A stretch of 64,000 nt of DNA, taken from NCBI RefSeq assembly GCF_030815295.1, contig NZ_JAUSWP010000002.1; one strand, 5' to 3'. This document shows positions 42,536 to 54,264 of this stretch, piece after piece. The DNA is from Mycoplasma yeatsii. GTDB taxonomy: Bacteria; Bacillota_I; Bacilli_A; Mycoplasmatales; Mycoplasmataceae. Both the position numbers and the translations under genes were made by a program. Each line of letters begins with the position of its first letter. The stretch's first letter is position 1. The notes under the pieces were generated by a model. It saw only the letters and a list, made by a program, of their open reading frames with translations. It was not told the DNA's origin and did no database searches.

Positions 42536-43333
42536 ATGAAAAATATTATAGAAGATATTAAAAATAATCCTAAAAAATATCTAATTAAAGTAATATGTTT
42601 AATTTTAGGATTTTATATTTTTTCACTATCAATTGCTTTATATGCTGTAACTAGCGTTGGAGCAAGTCAAGTTGATTTTACTAACTTTGCTATTTTAGGT
42701 ATTTTTAACAAATGACAAAATAAAGATTCTGGTATTGTAGAATTATCACAATATAAAATAGCATTGACTGCTTTATATTTATTTTTAATGATTTTATCAG
42801 GTGTATTTTTATCAGTTTCTATTATTAAAAAATATAAAGTTGAGAAAAATAAAAAATTATGAATAGAATTAGTTGTATTAATAGTTTTAGATTTAATAGT
42901 TATTTTCATTATGCCATATCTTATTGATGGTCAGATTGCTATGTTTGAAAAAATAGGATACAACGAATGAATGCTTAGTCAAAAAACACAGTATCAATTT
43001 AGAACAATATTCTTTTTAATTGCTTATATGTTATATATTTTAGGATTAACATTTTGAGTTCACTCAGGATGACTAATTAGTCCTTATAATTCAATTAATA
43101 ATAGTTTTATGAAAATGACAAAATTACCATTTAATACTTCAAGAGTTTTAATGGATATTTTAATTTTCTTACCAGGAGTTGTTATACTTTTAGTTAACCC
43201 TGTAAGTTGATCATTAAAAGGACAATTCTTATTAAATTACTTAAATATAGGAACAGTTATCTTTGTTTTTGCTACTGGTCCATTACTAGGAAAAACATTG
43301 AATATATTAAATAAAATAACAAAAATTTATTAA
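42536..43333 (+). CDS. Multi-pass membrane protein (possibly YczE/YitT-like)
   Basis: 265 aa with about six membrane segments. Features include VICLILGFYIFSLSIALYAV and GASQVDFTN at the N-terminus and LGLTFWVHSGWLISPYNSIN in the middle, a pattern I associate with the YczE/YitT group of unknown function. That assignment is tentative. AAGGGAGG lies upstream of the ATG. Monocistronic, with the GGTAGA array as its upstream region, so the array may regulate it. Own terminator. Confidence 0.65.
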
Positions 43334-43341
43334 TTTATTTT

Positions 43342-43364
43342 AAAACGGTTTATCCGTTTTTTTA
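43342..43364 (+). terminator. Terminator before serS
   Basis: Stem AAAACGG / CCGTTTT, 5-nt loop, T run. Confidence 0.8.
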
Positions 43365-43427
43365 TTTAGTTGAAGTGTTAAATTTATAATATAATTAAAA
43401 TATTAATTGACTATTAAGGAGTACTTT

Positions 43428-44696
43428 ATGTTAGATATAAATTATATTGAACAAAATTATGAACAAGTTGTTGAAAGATTAAATATGCGTAATCAACAAG
43501 ACTATTCATCAGATTTAAAATTCGTAATTGAAAAAAATAAAAAAAGAAAAGAATTATTATTAAAAGTAGAAAAAATTAAAGCAGAAAAAAACCAATTATC
43601 TAAACAAGTTGGAGTTTTAGTTCGTGAAAAAAAACAAGACGAAGCTGAACAAATTAAACAACAAGTATCTAAAATGAACTCTGAAATTCAAGTGTTAGAT
43701 GATGAATTAAAAATAACTAATGAAGAAATGATTACAAAACTACAATACATTCCAAACTTACCACATAAAGATATAACTTTTGGAAAAGATGATAATGATA
43801 ATGTAGAAATTAGAAAATCAAAACATACAAAATTAGTTCAACACAATACTCCACACTGAGAAATTGCAACAAAATTAGGATTAATTGATTTTGAAAGAGG
43901 TACAAAATTAAGTGGTTCAAGATTTTTAATTTATACTGGATTAGGATCAAAATTAGTTAGAGCAATTGCAGATATTTTATTATCAAGACATGAAAAATTT
44001 GGTTATAAAGAAATTTTCTGTCCTTTAATTGTTAATACTGAAATAATGAAAGGAACAGGACAATTACCAAAATTTGCTGATGATATGTATAAAGCTGGAG
44101 ATCAATGATTAATTCCAACAAGTGAAGTTCCTTTAACAAATCTACATGCTGGTGAAATTCTTTCAAGTGATGCTCTACCTTTAAAATATACTGGATTTAC
44201 TCAATGTTTTAGACAAGAAGCAGGAAGTGCTGGACGTGATACTAAAGGTATGATTAGATTGCATCAATTTAATAAAGTTGAATTAGTTAAAATAGTTCAT
44301 CCAGATCAATCTATGAACGAATTAGAATTATTAGTAACTGACGCTGAAGATGTTTTAAACATGTTTGAATTACCTTATAGAGTCGTTGAATTATGTAGTG
44401 GTGATATTGGATTTAGTGCAACTAAAACTTATGATTTAGAAGTGTGATTCCCTGAACAAAATAAATATCGTGAAATATCATCTTGTTCAAACTGTTGAGA
44501 TTTCCAAGCTAGAAGAATGCAAACAAGATTTAGAGATGTTGATGGTGAAGTTAAATTAGTTCACACATTAAACGGAAGTGGAGTTGCGATAGATAGATTA
44601 ATCGCTGCACTTTTAGAAAACTGATGAGATGGAGAAAAATTAATATTACCTCCAGTATTAAGACCTTACTTTAATAACCAAGAATACATTAAATAA
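43428..44696 (+). CDS. serS: Seryl-tRNA synthetase
   Basis: 422 aa class II synthetase. N-terminal coiled-coil arm (about residues 25-100, KKRKELLLKVEKIKAEKNQL), which holds the tRNA-Ser long variable arm. Catalytic motifs: GTGQLPKFADDMY, PTSEVPLTN, motif 2 FRQEAGSAGRDTKGMIRLHQ, and motif 3 LNGSGVAIDRLIAALLEN. The ATG at 43428 follows AAGGAG. Several TGA Trp codons. Only about 65 nt separate it from the preceding terminator, so no T-box leader. Confidence 0.97.
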
Positions 44697-44698
44697 TT

Positions 44699-44722
44699 AA
44701 GTAGCTTGCTACTTTTTTATTT
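44699..44722 (+). terminator. Terminator after serS
   Basis: Stem AAGTAGC / GCTACTT with a TT loop and T run. Confidence 0.8.
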
Positions 44723-44787
44723 TTAAGAAAAATGTGTTTTTATAATATATTATTAATATTGTATTAACTTAACTTCAGGAGAAATTT

Positions 44788-45399
44788 ATGAGAAAAAAAG
44801 AGTATCAAAAAGAACCTACATTTTGAAATATTTTTCTTTTTATAATGTTGATCACTTTTGTTGGTTTTGGTGGAGGTAACGCTATGATGCCCGTTATCAA
44901 ACGTTATGCTGTTGATAAATATAAGTGATTAGACGAAGATGAATTTCATCACAATGTAGTTTTAACAAATATGCTACCAGGACCCGCTGCAATTCAAACT
45001 ACAGCTTATATAGCTTTTAGAACTTTAAGTAAGTTTAAGGCTTATTTAGTAGTTAGTTTAGCTTCAATGCCGCACATTATTTTAGCAGTAGGTCTTATTT
45101 TTGCATTCAATAAAATACCAGGTCAATACTTAATTGCTGTTCAAACTGGAGTTTTAGTAGCAATAACAGGAGCATTAATTGGTTTTGGATGAAACTATTT
45201 TAAAAAAGGTATTAAAGTTATGAAACTAAGTCTATGAATGATTTTATTTTTAGTTAGTTTATCATTTTCTTTATTTGTTCCAACTCCGTATAATGTTCCA
45301 GTATTGGTTATGGTTTTAGTTATAGCTATTTATTCAACAATCTTTATAGTTAAAGCTAAAAGAACAAGAAAATCAACACCTAGAAAGGATGTAAAATAA
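44788..45399 (+). CDS. Chromate transporter family protein, half 1
   Basis: 203 aa with one CHR domain: FVGFGGGNAMMPVIKR near residue 23 and MLPGPAAIQTTAYIAF near 61 match the conserved FGGG and (S)PGP motifs. Short CHR proteins work as pairs of opposite topology. Mollicute members probably carry an anion other than chromate; the substrate is not known. Its stop overlaps the next start (TAATG), so the halves are co-translated. AGGAG before the ATG. Confidence 0.87.
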
Positions 45400-46076
45400 T
45401 GACTGCTTTTATCGCGTTTTTTGTATCCTTATTATTACTTATTTTTGTTTCACTATCAGTGTTTGGTGGTGGACAAGTTTTCATGCCTATATTTGTTTGA
45501 ATGTGAAAATCATTAGAAAGTTGATTTGGAATTAATATTCCAGAAGATTTTATTAATACAGTTTTTGCAGTTTCTAATTCAACTCCAGGTATTCTAAGTC
45601 CTAAGTTTGCCGCTATTACTGGATATATGGTTGCTCAAGGTCAATGATGAGGATTTATTGCAATGATCTTTACATATTTAGCATTTGTATTACCTGCTAT
45701 TTTTATGATGATGATTGCTTTAAAATATTCTAAAAAATTTCATCAATCAAGTTTTTTTAAATCATTAATTAATATTATGAATCCTGTTGTTAGCGGAATT
45801 ATTATTGCTTTAGCTATTGAAATATTTTTAGGTTGCATGTTTCCTTATTTAATTTTTAATAAATCAGCAAGTGAATATTTAGGAATTATAGATGCTTCAA
45901 AAGCCACACCTAATATGAAATTCTTTAGTGGATGAAGATTAATTGCTTTATATTGTTATGTTCCAATAGGAGTTATTGTAAGCTTTTATTTATATCTTAA
46001 AAAAATACCAATATTTGGATTGATATTTGCAAACATAATAATAAGTTTAATATTATTTGAACCTTGATTAGCTTAA
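45399..46076 (+). CDS. Chromate transporter family protein, half 2
   Basis: 225 aa, second CHR domain, with SVFGGGQVFMPIFV near residue 19 and SNSTPGILSPKFAAITGYMV near 59, parallel to the first half's motifs. Six or so membrane segments. ATG overlaps the stop of half 1 by one base. Expected to form a heterodimer with it. Confidence 0.87.
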
Positions 46077-46081
46077 ATTTT

Positions 46082-46108
46082 AAAGATGCTTTAAAGCATC
46101 TTTTTTAG
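46082..46108 (+). terminator. Terminator after chromate transporter pair
   Basis: Palindrome AAAGATGCTTT / AAAGCATCTTT followed by a T run. Confidence 0.85.
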
Positions 46109-46242
46109 TATTTATTTATAAATAAAAACGAACGTGTAGTTGGAAAATTACACAATTCTAAAAATTGAAAAATATTCAATAAATGTGATAATTATTTTAA
46201 AGAATTTTTATTAATAACCATTTAAGAGAAAGGGATAACAGT

Positions 46243-48171
46243 ATGAATTCAGATGTAAATTTAAAACCATTTTTAAAAGAAATAAATGTTGAATATGATG
46301 CAAAAAATATTATCGATTACACAGAAAACAGAGGATATAAAATTCAAACAGATAGTGGTGAAGAAATTGCTGTTTTTGTATGGCCTACAAAAGAAGAAAT
46401 CCATGATACTGAAGGCAATGAAGAAAAACTAATGGCACAGGCATGAGCTGAATTTTATGAATATTGCAACAATAATGAAATAAAATTTTTCTCAATAATG
46501 CTAGACGAATCAGAAGATAAGTATTTTTATGATTTAAATACAGTCAAATTAAAAAAAGATCACAATTTTACTTTCGATACAATCGATTTAATTTTTAGAG
46601 CTAATGAATGATATTTTAAAAAACGCAAAAGTAGTAGTTATATGAGCAGATTAGAAAAAATCTTTAACAACTATCAAAAATTTAAAAAGAAAGAAAAAAT
46701 ACATAATAAACAAGAAAAAATTTATGAGGGAGGAAAAGCGTGCATCTCTCTTACAGTTGTAGATAAAAATCGTTTTATTGAATATGCTAAAAGTAAATCA
46801 CAACAATTTTATAAGAGTAAATATACATGATCTGAAGTGGCAAATATTTTAAACAAAGAAGAATCAGAGGATATAAAGGAAAAATACAAACAATATTTAA
46901 CAACTGAGGTACAAAGTAAAAAAAGTGATAATAATTTAAGTGAAAGCACAGTTGGAGATTATGTTGATGCGTTGAGTGGTAATATTTTAAACTATTTACT
47001 AAGAAAGACTAATGTTAATAAAATTAGTATTTATACAATTGATAATAAAAAAGATTTTGAAGTTGTAAAAACTAAAATAATAGAAAATGTATCATTTAAA
47101 TTTCTAGGATGAAATGACCTATACACTTCATTGCAACACTATGAAAACTTTTTGGAAAAAAATCAATCTACAGATTTGAAAAAACTTAATATATCTCACC
47201 AAATAATTTACTTCGGTGCTCCTGGAACTGGTAAAAGTTATGAACTTAATAAATTAGTAAAAGATAACTTTAAAGAAAACTATGAACGTGTAACATTCCA
47301 CCCAAGTTATATGTATGGTCATTTTGTAGGAGCATTTAAACCTTTTACTAAAAATGAAACTATAACTTATAAATATGTTCCTGGAATATTAATAAAACAA
47401 CTAATAAAAGCATATGAAAAACCTAATGAAAATTTTGCATTAGTTATTGAAGAAATTAACCGAGCAAATGTTTCAGCTGTTTTTGGAGATATTTTCCAAT
47501 TACTAGATAGAGATGAAAATGGAGATAGTCAATACTTAATATCAACATCAGAAGAATTACAACAATACTTACAAGAAAATATTAATCAATCTAAACTAGA
47601 ACAAGAAGTAAAAGATAAATTAAAACCAAAATTTGAAAAATTATACTTACCAAAAAACTTCTACATATTAGCAACAATGAACAGTGCTGATCAAGGTGTA
47701 ATGCCTTTAGATAGTGCATTTAAAAGAAGATGAGAATTTAAATATTTATCTATTGATAAAGCTAGTGATGAGAATAAAGAAGAGTTTAATAATTACGAGT
47801 TTGAAGTAAATTCCAAAATATATAAATGAAATGAATTTAGAACAGCACTAAATGATGAACTTTCAAAATTACATATATCAGAAGATAAACTAATTGGACC
47901 TTATTTTATATCTTCAAAAATTTTAAAAGAATCTAAATCCAATCCTGAAAAACTTACTGAAGTCATAAAAGATAAAGTTTTAATGTATCTATATGATGAT
48001 GTAGCAAGAGCTCATAGATCAGAACTTTTCAGAGAAGGAACATACAAAACATATTCTAAACTTTGTGAAGAATTCAATAAAGATTGTTTAGGATTGTTCA
48101 GACACACTTTAGTTCTTAAGGATATTAGAGAAAAAACAAAAGAAGAAAATAAAGAAGAAAATAAAGAATAA
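46243..48171 (+). CDS. mcrB: McrB-type AAA+ GTPase/ATPase, modification-dependent restriction
   Basis: 642 aa. The N-terminal ~300 residues are a DNA-recognition part I cannot assign. The AAA+ core follows: Walker A GAPGTGKS near residue 325, FHPSYMYGHFVGAFKP near 349, Walker B LVIEEINRAN near 402, and sensor ATMNSADQGVMPLDSAFKRRW near 477, all McrB hallmarks. It should bind DNA, often methylated, and with McrC translocate and cut. Four or more TGA Trp codons fragment it in standard code. AAAGGGA before ATG. mcrC follows after 10 nt. Confidence 0.88.
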
Positions 48172-48181
48172 AAATCAAGCC

Positions 48182-49621
48182 ATGAAAATTAAAACCTTAA
48201 AAGAATTAAGTTATTTTACGTTTAATGAATTACAAGATATTTTTGAAGTTGAGGATCCAAATCATTTAAAAGAAATAATTCAATCACTATTTGAAAATAA
48301 TATAATTAAAAGTTTAAAAAATATCTCTGATGCAGATTTAGAACAACTACTAGAAATTGATGAAATAAAAAGATCAAATCTACCAAAACAAACTTCTTAT
48401 TCTTTTAAATATGTAGGAATGATAATTGTTGAAAATATTCTTTTGTTTATATATCCAAAATACATAAAAAATATAGAAAAAGATAAGCAAAATAACTATA
48501 AAAAATTCAAACAAATCATCAATGTAATTAGAAAATATGAATCTAAACAACAAAAAATACACACTACTAATAACACTGATGTAGAAAGCTCTAATATGTT
48601 ATCTATTTGTTTAGAGTTACTGTTAGATTATTTTGAACACGGGCTTTATAACAATCACAAACAAATTATTGAATTAAATGGTGAAGGGGAAATATTTTGA
48701 GAAAAAACAATCAATGAAAATATTGCTTATATTTCTAATAACGTTCCAGTTTATTTAGATACATTTAATTACAATCAAAAAGATAATGATAATGATTATT
48801 TTAAAGAATTGCACAGTTTTGTGTTAACTGATATATCTAATAGATTTAGTGAGGTTTTAGAATTAATAGGTTTAGAAGGTGTCGATCTTAGTTTAAGTGA
48901 TATTAATAATTTCGGTAAAACTGAATATATTGTTCATCGACTTAACCAAGAAATTTCAACCCAATTCATTACATATAAACAAAACATTTTAAAACTACTA
49001 AAAAAATATATTCAAGAAAAGGAAAGTAAATCAACATCACAAAACATTTCGTTTTTAGGTACTAATGCATTCAATTTAGTTTGAGAAGATGTGTGTTCTG
49101 TAGTTATGAATAATAGTCTTAATAAAACTTTAGCTGATCTGAATTTAAAATACTCTAAGAACAATAATTCAAAATTATTTTTAAAAGATATAATTTTCAA
49201 ACCTAAATGAAAATACCATAGTAATGATAACCATCAAAATGATCATCATCATGAATCAAAAACCCTAATTCCAGATATTGTTTGTATAGATAAAAATAAA
49301 AATTCTCTTTTCATTTATGATGCTAAATATTACAATATTTTATTAAATGAAAAAAGTATAAAAAGTCAGCCTGGAATAGGTGATATTACTAAACAATATT
49401 TATATGAATTAGCTTATAAAGAATTTGCTAAAGAAAACAATCTTAATATAGTAGAAAATGCATTTTTATTTCCAAGTGATGAAAATCAAGATATAAAACA
49501 AGAGAAAATAGGATGTGTTGTTCTTGATGAGCTTTCAAGCATTTTAAATAAACAAAGTTGTGGTATTTCAGTTATATTAAAATCGTGTGAGAAAATGTAT
49601 AAAGAATATCTTAGAAAATAA
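48182..49621 (+). CDS. mcrC: McrC-type nuclease subunit
   Basis: 479 aa. N-terminal region contacts McrB. The C-terminal PD-(D/E)xK nuclease is visible as LIPDIVCIDKNKN near residue 363 and LFIYDAKYYN near 376 (Asp, then Asp-x-Lys), preceded by a His/Asn-rich loop. The match to McrC/LlaJI-R2 proteins is in these motifs and the context next to mcrB. No methyltransferase is adjacent, so it is probably a type IV rather than a type II/LlaJI-like system. Ends 59 nt before rsmE. Confidence 0.87.
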
Positions 49622-49680
49622 TCTAAGAACATCAATTGATGAGTTTAAAATAATTATTAGTATAGAAATGAGATAGTAAT

Positions 49681-50379
49681 ATGCATAGATTTTTTTGCAA
49701 TAATAAATTTGAAAATCATTTTATTTTAGATGATGATTTAATGCATCATATTAAAGTTGCTAGATTAGAAAATGATGAATTTTTAATTAATTATGATGGT
49801 GTATTTTTTAAATGCAAATTACAAAATAAAACTAATATAGCTACAATAATTGAGAAATTAAATATCAATCATGAATATCAAAAAGATCTAGTTTTAGCTG
49901 CTCCAATTATTAAAATAGATCGCTTTGAGTGAATGATTGAAAAAGCAACTGAATTAGGTGTAAAAACAATTCATCCAATGATTAGTCAATTTTGTAATCA
50001 TAAACTAGTTGATTTTAGTTTCTCGGATAAAAAAATGATTCGCTATGAAACTAAAATTAAAAATGCTAGTGAACAAAGTTTTAGAAACATAATTCCAGTA
50101 ATTACAAAACCTTTAAATTATCAAGAAATTATAAAAAAATATTTAGAATTAAACTACACAATTTATATTGCTCATGAACAATTAGATAGCGATCAGCAAA
50201 TAGATCAATTAGATACAAATTCAGTTTTAATTGCTGGTCCTGAAGGTGGATTAAGTGACAAAGAAATTGAATTTGCAAAAAGTTTAAATAGTGATCAAAT
50301 TGAATTTATTTCATTAGGAAAAACTATTTTAAGAGCAGAAACTGCAGCAATTAAAATGTTAGGTAAAATAAAAGAATAA
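49681..50379 (+). CDS. rsmE: 16S rRNA m3U1498 methyltransferase
   Basis: 232 aa SPOUT-family enzyme. N-terminal PUA-like part (MHRFFCNN...LMHHIKVARLENDE), then the knotted SAM site: LIAGPEGGLSDKEIEF near residue 182 and LGKTILRAETAAIKML near 213. One TGA Trp at 49930 (DRFEWMIEKATELGV). Housekeeping gene just downstream of mcrBC, followed by a bidirectional terminator. Confidence 0.94.
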
Positions 50380-50412
50380 AAAAACTCAGGAACCTAAATC
50401 CTGAGTTTTTTA
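50379..50412. terminator. Bidirectional terminator after rsmE
   Basis: Stem AAAAACTCAGG / CCTGAGTTTTT. It serves rsmE and the convergent gene ending at 50414. Confidence 0.88.
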
Positions 50413-50413
50413 G

Positions 50414-51277
50414 TTATTGATTCTTTTTACCTTGTAAACGATCTAGAATAGCTTGAGCAGTTGATGCTATGTTTCTTAAGTTGGCAGTTTCAGCTTCGAT
50501 TTTTTGAATAAGATTATTAATTTCTTCATTTTTATTAGTTAAAGCGTCTTTAATTTTTTGAATTTTTTGAGCTTCATCTAAGGCATCTCATGAATTTTTA
50601 TCTAATCCTTCAATTTTTAATAAACTATAGAAATCTTCTGCTTTTAAAGCTTCAAGTTTACTTATTAATGTATCATATTCATTTTTCTTATCATTTAAAA
50701 ATTTAATTAATACATCAAAACCTTGTTTAATTTTTGCTTGAAGATCTTTTATAATCTCAATTATTAATTTTGCTTCTTGTTCTGGCAATTCTTTATCTTT
50801 AAGTTCTGTATTTTTAGCATCTTTATATTTTTTTATTTCTTGAAGTTCTGGAATTTCTTGTTTTGCTTCTGTAAGACTAGTTGTTACAGCACTCGATGGT
50901 TTAATTTCATCATTTTCATAATATGCTAAATAATAAGTTGCAACTACTTTTTCTTGATTTTTTATTTCATATTTTGCAAATGTTCTTAAAGTAGTAAAGA
51001 TTTCTTTTAACTTTTCAACATTTGATTTAGCTTCTCGTATAGATGTTTCTAATTCAGATTGGATTTGATTAATAATACTTTCTAGTTTAGCTCTTTCAGC
51101 TTCTATATCTCGTTTTGCTTTTTCATATCTATCTTTAAGTTTTGCAACTTCTTGTTTAAGTGCTCTAATTTGAGTTTTTTCATTATATTGGTTTACTGCA
51201 TAATAAGTTGTACCAGCTCCAACCGCAGCTGTAACTATACTTGAAATGATTGGGATTAATATTTTTTTACTTTTCAT
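50414..51277 (-). CDS. Coiled-coil surface protein, short family member
   Basis: 287 aa. N-terminal hydrophobic anchor (ILIPIISSIVTAAVGAGTTYY), then a long heptad-rich coiled coil (about residues 35-100), a small beta-type segment with ATYYLAYYENDEIKPSS, another helical region, and a C-terminal NSWDALDEAQKIQKIKDALT segment. The same order of parts is found at 51290-52138 and in the N-terminal halves of the DUF285 proteins at 52322 and 54265. No Cys lipobox. Function unknown. It lies downstream of, and reads with, its paralogue at 51290. Confidence 0.8.
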
Positions 51278-51289
51278 ATATTACACAAC

Positions 51290-52138
51290 CTATCTATTTG
51301 TTTTACCATCTAACATATTATCTATATTATCAATAGTACCTATAATTGATTCTAATGAACTATTAACATCATTTATCTTCCTAATTAAACCTTGTATAAT
51401 TTCATCTTTACTTGTTAAAACATTTTTAATTATTGTTATTTTGTCACTAAGATCTTTTTTATCTCAATTAGTTAAGTCTTGATCATTATCTTTTAATAAG
51501 TTAACTAGATCTTGACTGTTTAAATTTTGAAGTCTTGCTATAAGTTCTTCTAATTTTTTAACTTGTTCTACAGCTTCGTTAAATGTTTTTTGCATTGATT
51601 CTCTAATCTTGCTACTTACTTCGTTAATAATTGCGATAATTATTTCTTTTTCTTTTTGATAAATATTTTTATTATCTTCTTTTTTAGCCATTTCAGTTAT
51701 ATATTTTTGAGTTAGTTCAACATTTGGAATTTGAGATCCTGAAGTTCTATTTTCATTAACTTTAAATTCATTGCTATCATAAACTACAAAATAATAAGTT
51801 GATTCAACGCCTTGGTAATTTTTTAACTTAAACTCATTTAAATTTTTTAAATTTGTATTAAATATAATTTTTAGATCATCAATATTTTTTTCAGTATCTT
51901 CAGCTAAAGAATTAACTTTATCATTTAAACTATTAATTTTAGTTGTTAAATCACCAGTTAATCTTGTTAATTGACTTGTAGATCTTTCAATTTCATCTTT
52001 AAAAGTCCTTATTTGGTTTCTTAAAGTTCTTAACTCTTGACCATCTTTATTTGAAGTTAGTGCGATAGCTGTTATAGCAGATGATGAAACTGCAACAAAA
52101 CCTAAACCTAATGCTAAGTAAGATTTTTTTATTTTCAT
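51290..52138 (-). CDS. Coiled-coil surface protein, short family member
   Basis: 282 aa. Anchor segment YLALGLGFVAVSSSAITAIA, coiled coil (about 30-100), STYYFVVYDSNEFKVNE, second helical region, and LTNWDKKDLSDKITIIKNVL. Paralogue of 50414-51277, 12 nt upstream of it, probably one operon. It is divergent from the DUF285 member at 52322, sharing a 183-bp upstream gap. It lacks any DUF285 repeat. Confidence 0.8.
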
Positions 52139-52321
52139 AATTTCTCCTATCTATTTTATAAAATAAACATATAGTCTTAATTTAATTTAAACATTAATTC
52201 TAATATTTTTAAACTCACAAACAATAAATAACTAATAATCACATTAACAAAACTACAATTTACAAACAATGAAATTTAAATAACAATATTGTAAAATATA
52301 AAAGAAAATAGGAAATAGAAT

Positions 52322-54241
52322 ATGAAATTATTTAGAAAAATAGCTATGTTCATAACTTTAACAACTAGTGTTTGTGCTAGTTCTTTTCTTATTTCATATA
52401 AACTATTTATTAAAAATCCTAACAGTTCATTTAATATTGATTTTAATAGAAATAATACTTATAACACATTAAAAAAAGAACTTGATCAATATGAAAAACA
52501 AATAAATAAACTTAATACTGAATCAAGTAATTTAAATGAAATAATTAATCAAATTAATAGTATAGTTTCTAATGTTAATTCTAAAAGAAAAGATACTTTT
52601 GATTTTTTAAGTAAAACATTTAATAACATGATAACTAATCTTTCTAAAATAACTCTTAATAATAAAAACATTATTGTAATAGCTTATGATAAAGAAAATA
52701 AAAACTTAGTTCTAGTTAATAATGAGAAAATAGAAAATAAAAATATTGTTGAACTTACTAAATTAGATGATATTTTAACTAATGAAAACATAAATGATCT
52801 AAATAGTAAAATAGATCGTAGCATTGAACTAATTAAAAAGTTTAAAACTGATTTTCAACAAGTATTTACCAAAGATTATGCAGTTAAATTTTTTGAAACT
52901 AAAATTAAAATAGATAATGAAAAAGAGATTTTAAAACAATTAAATTTAATTAATATTCCTTTTTCAGATGATAGACTTTGATCTCAAATTCCTTTAGATG
53001 AAAAAATAGATAAAATCATTAAATTCTTAACCACTGAAAAACCTAATGAAATGCTTTTATTAGATAAATATTATGATATGTTAGAAGAAAAAATATTTTA
53101 TAATGATCTTTTAAATGAATATAATTTTAGAACCCCTATATTAACTGTTGAGATTTTAAAACAATGAGAAGTAATTAAACGTACTATTAGTCCGGATTCA
53201 ACACTTTTTACTGTGCTAGAAGATTTACGTCGTCACATTCGAGATATAGAAAACATTATACCAAATGGAAGATCTGCAAAAATTGAATTTTTTAGAAATA
53301 AAGATAGAAACTCTTTTCAAAATAACAAAATTATTGATATTAATGAAGATTTAAAAATAGAAATTGAAGATAAATCTCACAAATTAATAGAATTACCAAG
53401 AATTAATAAACAAGATATTTTAAATAAGAAAGAGTCTGATAAATTAAAAGAAGAAGTTACACAAATATATGATGAACTTACAAAAGAAAATGAAATTGAA
53501 CAATATGATTCATATGGAGATATTGTTAATAAAATTAGATTAAGACTAACTCATCATCAAAATTTACTAAATGTTAATAAATTTATAGATATTAAAAAAT
53601 ATCCCGTAATTGATGGAACTCTTGTTGGACATTTTCATATTTGAGTAGGTCATAATGACTGTATACTAAAAATACCTACTTTTAAATTCAAAGATTTTAC
53701 AGATGAACAAAAAACTTCTTATATAGGCAAGGATGGTGTAATTCATCAAACTGATGTTGCTGACTTAAATCAGCTTGATGATAAAAATATCGAAACTGTA
53801 CTTAATATAGGTTATGGAATTTCAGGTTCTGGCAAAAACATGCAAATCAGTGCCGCTAAAATGCCAAGAACAATTAAAAAAGTTCCTTCTCAAATTTCAA
53901 GAAAGATAACTTCTTTAGAAGGATTATTTGAAAATTGTGATCAATTCAATCAAAACATTGATTCATGAGATGTAAGACATATAAGAGTAACTAAAAATTT
54001 ATTCTATAACGCTAGAAGTTTTAATCAAGACCTTGGTAGTTGACTAGTGAAAAATGTTACCAATAGTGATGATATGTTTAGAAATGCAAAATCTTTTGAT
54101 CAAGACTTATCAAGCTGAAAATATAGAGTAAGAAATATGAAAACATTTTTTGAAAATATGTTTGAAGGTGCTGACAAGGTTGATTTTAGTAAATGAAATT
54201 GAGAAAGACGAGAAGATTTAGATTTTGAAAATAACCAATAA
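52322..54241 (+). CDS. Coiled-coil protein with DUF285 repeats
   Basis: 639 aa. N-terminal anchor (MFITLTTSVCASSFLISYKL), coiled coil, IIVIAYDKENKNLVLVNNE segment, and DDRLWSQIPLDEKIDKIIKF, the same modules as the two genes on the minus strand. Then a middle region, a linker with VLNIGYGISGSGK, and about four DUF285 repeats (for example NQNIDSWDVRHIRVTKNLFY). Every repeat Trp is TGA. Probable surface protein; the ligand is unknown. It is followed after 23 nt by a larger paralogue. Confidence 0.82.
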
Positions 54242-54264
54242 TTAAATTAGATAAAGGAGGACTT

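Noticed and set aside
43364..43427. T-box leader for serS
   Set aside because: Only about 65 nt lie between the preceding terminator and the ATG, too short for a T-box with its antiterminator.
1658..49621. Many genes appear broken by TGA stops (dnaA, gyrB, gyrA, serS, mcrB, tatD)
   Set aside because: The TGAs fall at conserved Trp positions and the frames continue without shift; this is genetic code 4, not pseudogenes. Only the G9 site in the methyltransferase is a true frame change.
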